Source: Marisa cornuarietis
Taxonomy: Eukaryota; Mollusca; Gastropoda; Architaenioglossa; Ampullariidae
Direction of reading: 5' to 3'
DNA: 64,000 nt
Assembly: GCA_004794655.1 (NCBI GenBank)
Contig: SMMW01000551.1
Span: 434,001-498,000, forward strand
The position numbers and the translations under genes are program-made. The notes under the pieces are model-generated. The model did not search any database and had not been told where the DNA came from. It saw nothing but the letters and a program-made list of their open reading frames with translations. Shown piece after piece: positions 46,201-59,792 of this stretch. How positions within the stretch are numbered: position 1 is the first letter of the stretch; each line of letters opens with the position of its first letter.

Positions 46201-48899
46201 CACACTAAAAGATTCGACGAGGAAAAGTATGGATAACAAGGAAGGGAGGGGTTGTGGATGAATGATTCAGGAAAAGGCTGGTTTTTCATATGTTATGGCC
46301 GCTAAGAGAGAGTAACTCGAAATCTAGCTTGCCACCCTGCCCCTCTTTCTACCCCTCCCCGTCTTCCCTGCCACTGTCTGCTGTGTTCCCCAGCTCTCGG
46401 CCTTACACCACTCGTTTTATTAGGACTGTAGTTCTTTGCTCCCCTCTCCCTCTCTTCTTCCTGTTTTTTTTTCTTTCGCTTTGGCTCTGGTCCTTGCTCT
46501 CTCAGTCTTTTGCACTCTTGGCTGCATTATACCTTGTTGTTTACCTACGCGCAGGATGTCTTCAAGACATTAACTCCTGTTGTCTTTCTCTAAGAAGAGA
46601 GCCGAAGCAACATTGTTTCGCAAAAAAATGAGCTAAACAGAAAGGTTAAAAGTGGAACGAAAGGGTGGTTTAAAGGTAAATTGAGAAAATCAGTCGTTGT
46701 ATATATTTTATTATGGGATCTCACGCTATTTATCTCTTTCTCTCTCTCTCTGCCTACACACACCCACGTGTTTATGTATTGTTCCTTCTGTCTCTCTACC
46801 CACCGAGGTATTTATACATCTGTGCATGTAATACCAGGAGTTTTATTGAAGTGGACTTTAAAGAAAAAAGAAAGAAATGAGAAACGTAAATAATCTTTTA
46901 ACTAAACAAATGGGGTTGCATTTTGTAACAGGTAATATATGTTGCAGAGTTACAATTTGTAATTATGAATAGAAAGTAATTGTCCTCGATTTTTGTTTTT
47001 CATCAATTTTCATTTTTATTGAACTATTTTGAAAATTCATTATAAAAACTATACTGGAGGGAAAACTTGATCTACTGTTTGCAAGCATTTGTCCAAATTT
47101 TTCAATCATTTAGCGTTTTATGCTGTAAATTGTTCCGTCCACTTTTGCTTAGAGGGCTAAATGTTTATTTTTTAATGTTTGTGGGAGAAATTGCTCAAAC
47201 GGTAGGTCCACAAAGTATTTCTTAACAACAATTGATTACTTGTAAAAGACTCAGCACGAAATATTTGCCGCTGTCACAGACTGTTGTGAAATGTCTAAAG
47301 ACAAACACGTTAGCTATGTTCTGCTCTTTTTCATGTAATTATCCTTGTCAGCTACGCTGTCAAATAAATACCAGATTTACTTATTTACTCTAAAATACCT
47401 TGTCCATATTATGGATACAATTCTTGCTGAATTGAAGCAAACAACCCCTCCTTCCCTCACCAAAGAAAAGAAAACAGTAGTGAAGTTCCTTTGAATGGTT
47501 TTGTCCAAACAATGGAAACACTTTCTAAAATAAACAGTGAAAAACTCTCCAAATTGAACAGCGGAAAATTCTCGAAAGTGAACCTAAACTTGAATGACTT
47601 TCATGTCTGCACTTTAATGCTTTGTCTTGCGTTTGTTTGCAGGCGGCATCTTTGACAAGAACTCTGTACAGGTGCTGACCGCTTTCCTGCATGAAGTACA
47701 GGGGTTCAATTCCGCATTTTCGCCCGCCTTTCGCTACCAGCTAAAGAATGAGACTTCTATTCTCGATGTCACCGACAGCTTTGCGGTCAGCAATGCATGT
47801 AAGTACACCAGAGGATGATGTGCCCTGTAAATATACAAGAGGATGTTGTGCTATATAAGTATATTAGAGATTATTGTGCCATGTAAGTACACCAGAGTGT
47901 GTTGTACCATGTAAATATACAAGAGGATGTTGTACTTTATGCGTATATTAGAGATTATTGTGCCATGTGATACGAATACGAATGGGCCCTTTGGGCCCAT
48001 TCAAAAGTATAGAGAGTGCTGTGCACAATTCATGTAAGTATACTTAATGGTGTTACGCCAAGGAAGTATATCAAATAGGGTTTTGCCATGTACTACACCA
48101 GAATGACTGAAAGAGGAAGTGTTGATTAAGAATTTCGCAGAATCAGAACGTGTTTCTACAATTATTTCGTGACTTTATGATTAATTTTTGTGGAGAAAAA
48201 TAAGATAACTATTTATGTGTTTTAGTGTATCAGCATACGGTTCACACTTTCTTCTGCATAACTTTATGTTTAGCTTTTCGTCTGCCTAACTATATAACTA
48301 CATGACATATATCTTCATACCAATATAACTATAGTTTTAATTTTAGAAATATATGTTTTCTAATGATCTGAAGGGATACTTTGCTTTCAACAGTTTTGCC
48401 GCCGTTCTTATGCAGGCGTCTAACATTAGATTAATAATAATTTCTTTTTTGACATCGGTTAGTAACTTGTGTAGTTATTTTTTTTCTATGGGTTGCTCGT
48501 AATGTGACTGTTGCATGTCTCGTGTACATAGCGGGATTAGACCTTTGTCAGACCAGTCAGGGTGGCAGCGATATTTACCACTAACCTACATGAATGTGTA
48601 ATGTAGCAAATGAAAGCACCAAGAATACATTAACAAAACTTCTAGTCGGTGCATAGTCATTTGTGAGAAATTAAATTTCAGTTTAGACATTAAACCATTA
48701 AAAGGTAAACATTTACCTCTGACATAATTACTATGTAAGTTACATTGCTGAATGCAGTTGATATCCACAGTCATGATGGGTGTTCATGAGAGTTTGGAGT
48801 GAGACTACCTCACACAACAGACTTGTTTCGTTGGGTGGAGCAGATAAAGACGTGTAAGGAATGAGGGCTCACTTGATAAAACCATGCTGATAAAACCAT

Positions 48900-48967
<68 letters not shown>

Positions 48968-51718
48968 GAAGAAGAAGAAGAAGAAGAAGAAATGAAGATT
49001 TGTATAGCGCATATTAGCACTCATAGAGAGCATGCAAGGAAGTGACATGGACTAAATGGATAGAACACGAGGGACGTAAGAATAAACGACAGTACTGAAG
49101 ACAAACAGAAAACAAAGATGGAAAACACAAAAGACACCAAGTAACAGAATATAGAAAATATAGGGATTCTGCAGAGAAAGATGGTAGAAAATTAGCAAGA
49201 GCAGAAGGGGGAGGGTAAGAAGGACGAGCATTGTGTGGACTGTGTTAGGAGTAATGCTCAAGGAATGATTGGTGTGGTCACATTTATGAATTCTTTTGAA
49301 TTTCTAGATGATAAAAATTATAGAAACATTGCGTTAATAGACAAGGGCTGCAAGCGAAAGTGAAAATAAAATGCAAAGAACTGTAGAGGGTGGTCAGCTG
49401 TTTGCCAGGAATCAAGCGTGACAATGGCCACTGTAAAGACTATGTAACACTGATATGAATTCAGTCAATCAACATTGCCTTTGATAATATGCGCTTGAGA
49501 TTTATTAAGCATCACCATCCCCCAACTCTTCTTTCTCCTAGCCAGGTACAGGGACATGACTGTTGCTAATAGCCATAGTGACACAGTGACACTACTGTTG
49601 CTAATAGGCAAAGTGGCACAGTTTCATTACTGTGGCTAATAGCTAGCCATAGTGACACAGTGACACTACTGTTGCTAATAGGCAATGTGGCACAGTTTCA
49701 TTACTGTGGCTAATAGCTAACAATAGTGGTACAGTGACACTACTGTTGCTAATAGGCAAAGTGGCACAGTTTCATTACTGTGGCTAATAGCTAGCCATAG
49801 TGACACAGTGACACTACTGTTGCTAATAGGCAATGTGGCACAGTTTCATTACTGTGGCTAATAGCTAACAATAGTGGTACAGTGACACTACTGTTGCTAA
49901 TAGGCAAAGTGGCACAGTTTCATTACTGTAGCTAATAGCTAGCCGTAGTGGCACAGTTTCATTACTGTGGCTAATAGCTAGCCATAGTGGCACAGTGACA
50001 CTCCTGTTCGCTAATAGCCATGGCGGTACAGTGACACTGCTGTGGCTTGTTACTCCCCCATCGTCCTGTTAGCAGCTCCCTAGCAAAACTAATCACGTGG
50101 CAGTGATTTCAGCGTGTGCCACTAGCCGCCATCTGTGCGCCAGGCTCGGGAGGAAAAAGACATTTTCTGATCAGATTTTATTGATTTTTGAGGCCAGTCC
50201 CTAATACGTCTAACAATGTCTCGTCTTCTTCAGTTGCAAAGTGACCTTTCCTGATGGCGAGATCTTAGACTGCACTATGGAGAAACTGCACGAGCTCTTT
50301 CTGGTGCAGTTTGGTAATGACAGCGGTGTGTCGCCGTCACCAACAACAGCCGATGGAAACGAACTAAGAAACAATGACAGCTTCACGTTTGGCTGATTAC
50401 ACAAACACACGCGCACACACGCTCGTGTTCGTACTCAGAGAGGCAGAGACATCACCCTGAATACCGTCATCAGCAGAGTTTAAAAGTTGCAGTCATGTAT
50501 CCAAAGAAAACATTACATGACTTATTTTTGAAACGTGCACTTTGACCACATTTTAATTTTATTCCTTTGCGTTTTTGTCTATCTTTATTAATTTTTTTTA
50601 TGAAATCGGCGGTATAACGGTGCTGCATGTATCTCTTTTTATTGTCAACTTGACAATTGTAGCTTCGATTTATAAGCTGATGTATCTTTTCCTCCATCAA
50701 ACTGTGACTGGGGCTCAGCGACAAACAAGGCAAACGCCGGTGTGCATGGCGCAGACTTTGGTCTGAATTTGTACCCAACACGCGGCAGGGGCCAAGAGTG
50801 AGAGTCGTTTGCACCCTAAAAGAGGGTATCGGTTTTATACAATAAATACAAACTGCATAAATATATTAAAAATAAAAGTTTTGGAAAATATCCATCATGT
50901 ACTATAATTCTCATTTTCTTTCAATAATAATTCTGAATTAATTATCCTTTATATATTATATCAATTAAATTATTAATTTCTGATTACCCTGGCCAAACTC
51001 CAGCACGTATTCGGGGTAATTGACATATTTATGGTTAAATCATTATCTTTATTAAAGAAAATGTTGCTGTCGTGGAACACAACCGTGAACATTTCCACTA
51101 GAATAAAAAATAGCTTTGCAGCCTAGTGTACCACAAAAAACAGCGCATATCTTTAGTGGATGATCGAAAAGGCTAAATTTAAAAAAATGTAAAATATTAT
51201 AGAAACTGGGAAATAATTTACGCTTACTGAACACAAAACACAGTGCGTGTCTTTATTGGATGATTATAAAGGCTAAAAAAGGTATAATATTACATAGACT
51301 GGGCAATGATTGACGCTGACTGTGTACCGGTTGCAAAACGCTGTAAATGCCACAGCGAACATTAAAATGCCAAGAACTGCAAACAGATGTGAAGTGTATG
51401 TAAAGTCAAGACACATTTTTCCCATGTTACCCATAACAAAATTATACATTGATGAGACCAAATTAGACCAATCTTTTTATCACTGCGTCTCTGCGTCCAC
51501 TTGTCTGTGTAGTTACGCGTGGTTGTGAATGCAGATGCGCTTGTGTGTGTGTTTGCTCGTGTGTGTATCTTGTGCAAGCTGGCAGCAACTTCTAGGTAAA
51601 TATATTTCCATATATTTTAAAGACAAAACGTTAGCTTGTTATGTTGTGAGCGTCCCTGTGTCATTTATTTTTAAAAAGCCATTCCCTTCCCCATAAGGCC
51701 GAGATATCGCGCTAAATA

Positions 51719-51755
<37 letters not shown>

Positions 51756-54700
51756 TACTTTTTGCATGTGTACTCTTGTGTGTATGTGTTTATTAGTGTT
51801 ATTTTTTTGTATTTAAGAGTCAGAGAAAGAGATACTATGTGAGCGTGTGAAGAGATGAGTATATAAGTGGGAGGATGCGTGGGTAGAACCATGGAGGTAG
51901 GAGCATGGTGTTGCAGATTGAAACCCGGGATTACGAGGCGCAAAGCAGTGGTGGCTCTGGTATTTAGAAGAGTATTGATGGTGGGTGGATGTCAGAATTA
52001 TAATTCTATAGCAGGAAGCAACTATACCCTTAAAAAGTTATTAAATTTACCTTAACATTTTATTGTGGGCTTAATTGCATTCTGTTTTTGAGGTATCTTT
52101 CAAGTTTCTAATGGCATCTTTCGGTTTCTAATACGGCAAGTTCACAATGCCTAATATTTCCGTATAGTTTTGATCTCTTTCTGGTAATTTTACTCTCACA
52201 TTAATGTAACATGTTACATTTATCTACTGGGGACATAAAAATGATAAGACTTTGGTGTGTAATTCGTCAATATTTTCTTATATCTTACAGCCATCTTTAT
52301 CATTGGAATCGCTGTTTTGAGAGCGGTTATTCTCATATTTAAAATGGACGACGCTTAGCCGCTTAGACAGAGAGGAGAAAAAGAAAAGAAAGAAAAAAAA
52401 GAGGAGTAAAATGGAAGACAGACAGACAGACAGACAGACAAGGCGAATGTGTGGGAGTATTTGCATGCTTCGGCAATTTATTCTCTCTGATGGATCTCGG
52501 ATACCTTGATGTGCACTCACTCTCACAACGAACCCGTTTTTTTTTAACGAAAACACCAAGGGACTTTAAAAGCGATCTGTAATCAGGGCCCAGTACTCTC
52601 CTGCTGCCCTTTGCTTTCCTGCCCTTGATTCGGTGTCATGGCTATGTCCCAAGAGTAAACAACACAGAGAAAATTGCACCACTCTACGATGTCTGTTCAA
52701 AGATTTCCAGGGACGGCGATGTCACAAAGGCTAAAGAGAAAATGAGAGAGATTATTCTGGTGGAGTGGTGATCAAACACTCTCTCCTACACGTTGGCCAC
52801 TCACTTGATTGATATTTGTCAGAAAACGCAGTTTACGGATAGCGAAGGCAGAATACACAGACTGATGCTTTAAAGTGCAGACACGCTTAACAAATGGGGA
52901 GAGAATCACTTTTTGAAACTTAGCAGGACAAGGAAGTAAAAACTGACGACAGACAGGTGTGAGATCTCTCTCCCTCCTCCCTCATGCACACATACACAGA
53001 CAAAGGCTGACAGAAAAGAACGAAAAAACAACAACAACAACAGCGATGATGATGATGATGATGGATCGTCATCATCATCCTGAAACATCATCGTCGTCAT
53101 CGTCATCATCATCATTAAAAATTAGAAGAAGAGAGAAGAAAAGTGGCGACGTTTCCTTATATTTGCTTGGTGGCCCTAGAAGACCAGTGCACACAGCTCA
53201 GCACAATAATCTCTCGTCAGCTTGGCGTCGTATTTTTTTTTTTTTTGACTGGCATCTGCCACAGCTCAATTATCACAGATCAGTCGGTCCGAGTCCACAC
53301 AGACGCCGGCTGACAGTCGGGGCTGCGTCTGTGAGGCTTCACTTAGGACAAGCCGTGATAACTGTAGCTTCACTCCTTCTACACTACAATAAAACTGAAA
53401 AAATGTGAAGGAATGAACGTTTTTCGGAAATGTCCAACTAGCTATTTCTCTCTAATGTAATGATACCCGTAATGTAGATTCCATGGTCTACCTTATACCT
53501 GTCATGATAGGATGCCGTGTCATGGTCGAGATGGTACTTGTGATGACAGGTTGTGTCATGGTCTACTCCCAGGCAGGCTGTGTGGCCATTGTGCTCGAAG
53601 AAGGGCGTGGGTATCGCAGGCTATTACTGTGTGCAGTACAATCACAATTAAATAAAAATTGTTTCCTTTAGTATTTCATTTCTTCGTTTGGCCCATTTCA
53701 AATAATAGAAAGAAATCCTGATTTTTGTTCATTCAATAAACATGAAAATGCTTAAGGAATGTCCAGTTTTATTTGCGTATTGCCAAATAGAACATTTAAT
53801 GCTAACTTAAACTGTTAAGTCTACAAACTTATACGTATACATTCAAGAAGAGACTCCACTTGTATGGGTTACAGGCTCGCACTTGCATGAACAATAGACA
53901 AACAAGCGTGCGCGCTCACTTGCACTTACACAGCTGGCCAGCACTTCTCTCCTGTGTCCATGGTGCGCGCGGCGGTACGTAATTGACGCTTGTTTCCTCA
54001 ATGGCCGAGTCAGATAAAGCCCTTGCAGTGGCCACACCGCTCCTCACCAGGAAAATTCTATTTCTGTTTTCGACATCGCTGTTATCGACCGCAGGCAGGG
54101 GCTATCTAAGTCCGCTGATGATCGTGCCCAATCTCATTTGGTGGCCAGGCTGGGCGGCTGATGTTTTGGCCCAGGCCTGAAGATGGGTCCAGACAAGACT
54201 GCAGTCTCGACTCAAGACGCTCTCCCCCCCCTCCCTCCATGTTTCCTCCACTCCTCACACACAGACATAGTCCCACAAGTTCCGTCCTTTATTTTCAGAA
54301 TATCTTTTGTGCTCTGAACGTTTCATCCAGTAGTTTATATTGCTTTGTGCTATAGTTTGCAGAATTCTTGCCAGTGACCTGTTCTAATAAGGCAGAAGGG
54401 ACTGACACCTATTCAATAGAATTTCGCGAGAAACCACGGGTATAGCTGTATAGGCATTATTTCCCCTGTCAGATGTTTCACTGCATAAAAACAGAAACAA
54501 AGTAAGACCAAAACATGAAAGTCGCTTAACATTTCCACCAGATACGTTTTAAGCATATTATTCTATCAGTTAAATGTAAAAGCTGATTCAATAACAAAAA
54601 ATTAGTCCATTCCGATTCAAGTATCCCTTTAGAACCCTTTGTCACATCTCAAAGTTTAGCGGTTCACAGTCACATCACGCATTTAAGATAGATTTATTAT

Positions 54701-57700
54701 AACATCTCACTAGTCAGCCTAACTATCATCATTATTATCATCACGTCTCACAAGTCAGTCTGTTTACAGTCACAGCAGCAGTGATATAGAGAAAGTCCTA
54801 ATTAATGCGCAAGTCGTTAAGAAGTTCATCACTAGTTACCATAAATCCAGCTTTTATCACTGCAATTTATCAAGGTTTATTGCGATAATGCAATAATTAC
54901 GAAAATAACCACTTCGCAAGTGAGAATATTACACTGCAATGCTTTAGTGCTGGCAGGAAAACAGAAGTATTTACATCTTAGTTAAACACAATGCTTGAGT
55001 ACAGCAAACGACAATTCTTTCTCTTTTCCACATCAAAAATGAATAAATACAAGTGGTGGTACTATCGTGGAAAATATAATAATTAGTTGTTCTTTTACGC
55101 AGGTTTAGGAGAGACTTCCTAGTCGGCGTTGTTGTCTCAAGTCTTTAGAGTTGTTACATCATCGAGTAGTCAAGTAGTTAGCTAGTGCCTGCCTTTGTCT
55201 CACCCCACTCTTCCCCTACAGAAGCACACCTTGTCGACAGACAGGCAGACAAATAGACAGGTGAGGGGGAGGCGTAGGAGAAGTTATCGTGGGATTTGTC
55301 TGGGAGGTAGGGGGAGGAGGGATGGCATCATAGCAAGGTAAAGAGGTACCGAGAGTAAAATGAAACTTTCCTAAATCAGCGAGCGTCTGCTGCAGATGAC
55401 GACACGTACAGCTCGGCTTCGTGTTATAAATACGCAAAAAATAATAAAAACATTCAGTTTTATTTTAAGGTGCTCAACTAGCCATCACTTTTCACTCTAA
55501 GGTGAGATTTTCAACTTGTCATCTGACAGCTTACTGACTGATATGAATACAGGTTGATAGAACAGTAGAGGAGGACAAGCAGGCAAAGAGATGGGTGGGT
55601 AAGTAGAGTGAAATGACAAACAAGACCATAAACAGAGAGTAGTCTACTAATCAGACACACAAACCAACCCACAATAAAAAAGACAAACTTGTGAACATGT
55701 ATGTAGGCAAGAAGATAGACAGACTGGAGGAGGCTAAGCAAGCCAGTATGCAGCAGGAGACAGATTCAGTGATCCTTCCATCTGCAATGTTTGCAGACAC
55801 GATTAAGTGCAAGAGGGACGTGATGCCAGGCTGTTGATTCAGCTTGGCCATGTCATTGATACGCAAGCCATGCGTAAGGCGGGCATTAGCATCACTTACA
55901 CAAGGAAAGGGTCGGCAGAGGCCAGTTTCGTCCGCGGCTCAGGAGACGGCATTTGCATATAATCATCCCTGGCCAAATGAGCCAGGGTTCCACGTGTCAC
56001 CTATCTATTCCTTGTCAGGATCCCAAAAGGACGTTGAGCTAATGAAAAATTTGCGAACAGAGACTTTTAAGCGAAGACGGAGCAAACGCTGGAATTCTAC
56101 TTGCGGTAGATTGATAGCTCTGCCATCAAAAGGTATGACACGCCCTCAATAAGTAATATTTAACTCGACATCACAGGTTCAAAGGCCAGCCTCTAGGGGT
56201 CAAAGATCTCCCCTTAAAGCTCAGTAACTTTAAAGAGCATGTCTTGGTGTCGACGATGTGCTGGAGGCTGTAGTCAGACATTCCACGTCCTCGAAGTCAT
56301 CGCTTGAGGAACTCCACGCCACAATTGGCTGAGGTTCTTACAGCCAGATATAGTGTTGCAAGTCTGTGCATGTCTCTGTCTCTCTGTCTACTTCCCTTTC
56401 TCTTTCCTTTATTTTGTCTTCTATATTTGCGGATGACAATAATAACAGTATAAGCGCGCTCTGGGCCGAAACAATGGCACCTTAAATGTCTTCATTAACA
56501 TGAGGCCGAGGTGGAGACCTCCAGTCATCTAAAACAGAAACAGAAGCAACGAATATACAATATATACATTGAAGGCTAATGTAAGAAACAGAAACAATTT
56601 GAGTGTATGGTTAGCGTAAGACAGGAGTTTAGAGACATGCGGTGGGTGAATGGCCGGGGGAGAAGATGTAGGGCAGGTGGTGAGTAATCGTAGTCGCAGA
56701 GGTCAGGAAGGTCCGAGTATGGGAGGAAAGATGTCAGCGGGGCGTGGATGCTTAGGAGGGACCGAGAAAGGAAGGGGGATCAGGACAACCGCAGATAAGT
56801 AAGGTGACAACGGGAGGATCACCGGTGGTGTGCCGGCATCGTCCGGTGATACCACGCTGGCCGGCTGGCCATTTTTTGTTTCCTCTTTGCTCAAGCGGCA
56901 GCGCATCTCTACCCACCATCCGTTCAGTTATCTCCAACATTACCAGTTTTTACCACCATGGTGAGCTGTAGCTGACTAGTTTTCTGAAATGTAACAAAAA
57001 CCTTTTGTTCCGGGATCACTTTTCTTTACTTCTCTGGGTGTAACCGATTATTCCACACTGTCATCTGCTTTTATTATTCCTTCTTCATATGTATGCTTTA
57101 TATGTATATATATGTTCCTTGCCATCAATTGGACTGCTTTTTTGCACCTTGTGCCTGGTTTTTAATGAATCTAGAAGTGCTAGCTTCGTGACTTAAGTCT
57201 GTCTTGAGCGTCAGTGAGCAAGTCCAAGATGAAATGACCAATCTAATTTGTTTATGTTCGCCAGCCAGTTTTTTTTTCTACGTCCACCTACGTGTTAACC
57301 ATCGTCCAAGAGCAACCTAAGTATGTTGTGCCGGGTCACATAGCTAGAGTAGAGCAGCTCGCGTCGCTTCACTGTGCCCATGAGAGGTTTCTGATGGCCC
57401 ACGAGGGTGGCTACCGTCCTGGATAAAAATTCGTGGGTCTTACGCTCCATGTAGGGAAGTTGAAGTATTTCCAGTCACTTGTCTCAGCTGCATCCATTCT
57501 TTTCTTCTGAATCAGCCAGCATAGTCCACGTCTCGCATTCGTAGAACATGATGGGAATACTCTTGTATTTAATCACGTGATTGATCGTGGGGTCTGTGAC
57601 TCACTCCTACACGTTTTGGAGTTTTTTTCATAGAATTGTTTTAAAAATAAACTCGAGTTCTCATATTCTTACATTTTTATTATGAAAAGACGGCGATGTA

Positions 57701-59647
57701 TCTATACTGGAAACGAAAGTAATTGTCAGAATAAATGAACATTGTACGCCACAAGATTTATTTACAAAAAAATTAACGAATTAAATCTGAAGGAAATTTC
57801 TAGCAATTGCAATAATTTTTTTACAGAAAACCAGCGAAATACAGGGAGCACGAAGTAAATATAGGCATAAAGATAGATTACCACATGTAGATAGAAAATA
57901 CAAAATGGAATGATTTACATACAGAGAGATTACCACATGTCGATGGAAAACACACGATGAAATGATTTACATTAACTCTAACAATTTTAATTTGGAGAGG
58001 GTGATGGGGGCAGGAAGAACACACCCGTTCACGCTGAAACACACGTGGACAGCGATGGGGGAAGCAACTGCTTTGTTGTACAAAATGTGAGAGCGGCCTG
58101 ACCGTGTGGTGTGCTAACTGTTAGCTGCAAGACTAATGAGTCCAAAACACTTGTGCGCAGTGCAATGTGTCCAGAGCTGAGGAATAAGGTGATAATAAAG
58201 AAGCATTTGTCGAATTTTTTAATAGAAAGGAAACCTTAATTAGAAGATGAGAACAGCGAAAGCTAGCGAAGGAATGCGGGGATGTGGATAAGCCGAGGGT
58301 TCTGGTGGTGCGGGGGAAATCGATGAAGTGGCCGGCCCCGGGGGACTCGGCCTGTTTTAACAGCTACTCGTGGTTAGCATTCTCCCACCCTTACCCCTCT
58401 TCTGCTTGGCGGTAATTGCTCTGGCTTCGAATCATAATGAAATTACTAACCACGGTCTGCGTAAGAACGATAGTCCGAATTATGACGCGGAAATGAGGAC
58501 TTTCCGCACTCGTCAGCAGGGCGCAGTCGTTTGCCGTCCACCATCCTTAACACCACGACTTCATGACAAGCCTTGCTCCACCATTAACACCTCGACTTTG
58601 TGACAAAGCGTCTCCTTGTACACATTTTATAAGGCTTTAATGTGACAGATGGATAAGTAAAAGCCTTGTGGAGATCACTCATTATCATTAGTTCAAGTCA
58701 TGCCTGGAAAAATTAGCATACGGCTGGCAGACGTAGACGACGTTAAACGTAGCTTATTAAACAGTAGTCACACATTTCAAATTTACATATAACAAAGTAG
58801 TGGCGAAGTCTAGTAGAAAGCACTGGGTTTTTTTTATGTTGATTGTTAATAATTAAAACAGCATCGCACTCATACTTCACCATCTTACCTTCGTCTTCTA
58901 TTCCTCCTTCTCTACCTACGTTTGTCTGTCTTCTCGCCTGCCGTTAGTCTGCCCTCGGGTTTTTTTTTTACAGTTTTTACTTTATCTCAGTTATTGTTGT
59001 ACGGTTTACTTTTGAGGACTGAGCCCGATGAAGTGTAATGAAGGAATTTACTTCAGAAAGTCAATAAATCAATCGATTAATCAGTCCATTCAGCCTACCA
59101 ATAACCAATTAAACACTTGCGTATCTGATTGTAATATTAAAGTTACAGTTGAAGATGATCCTGCCACTTGCCTTAAAAACTAGAAAGACAACACAGGGAA
59201 CATGAAGCGTAAACATTAAATGTGGAGTGGGGAATTGGAGGTCCTCCCACCTGTACGTACAATGAGATATGCATAAAAATGTTGCCAAGAACTATCTTTT
59301 GCAACTGCATATTGAGGCCACAGGAAAACAAACAGCCGCCCACGTCGACAGCAGCAGGAGATTCACCTGCGTAGGCGTCGTCCCTGACGTCGCATGCAGC
59401 GGCACAGCAACAGCCTTGAGATGCTGACACTGCGTGCATGTGTGGGCCACGATTCTTCACAGAAGCCGTCCTGCTCTGTGTTTGTGGCTGGCAGCTGCAA
59501 CACCGAAGATGCATATTATGTGAACTTTATTTTATTTAACTGCCACTTGTCCCAGACACCGTCACCGCTAATCTCAAGATACAAACCTTTGCGCTTATAT
59601 TGAGACTAAAAAGAGCATAATCAAAACACGTGAGAATGCGAGCTAAC

Positions 59648-59682
<35 letters not shown>

Positions 59683-59749
59683 CACACACACAAAATAATA
59701 CACAGTTATACACACATACACTCTCTTCCCCTATACACACACTCTCTTA

Positions 59750-59792
<43 letters not shown>

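Larger units (their letters stand above)
30377..47642. other. Gene 2 intron 1 (17.3 kb)
   Basis: No further receptor exon is needed, because exon 1 and exon 2 join in frame. Its contents are minisatellites (31450-31835, 34453-35602, 37760-37815, 37990-38095, 44250-44385, 45200-45370), microsatellites, a foldback element, LINE fragments and CT-rich DNA near 46320-46530. No nested gene was recognised. Confidence 0.6.

Noticed and set aside
50234..50396. Idea that the orphan exon is an alternative last exon of gene 2
   Set aside because: Gene 2 exons end in phase 1, but the open frame requires phase 2. Joining exon 2 to it gives a stop after three codons.
58370..58603. 77-codon frame beginning with a signal-peptide-like stretch (LPLFCLAVIALAS)
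   Set aside because: The frame opens with GTG and has no usable ATG. There are no splice or poly-A signals around it.
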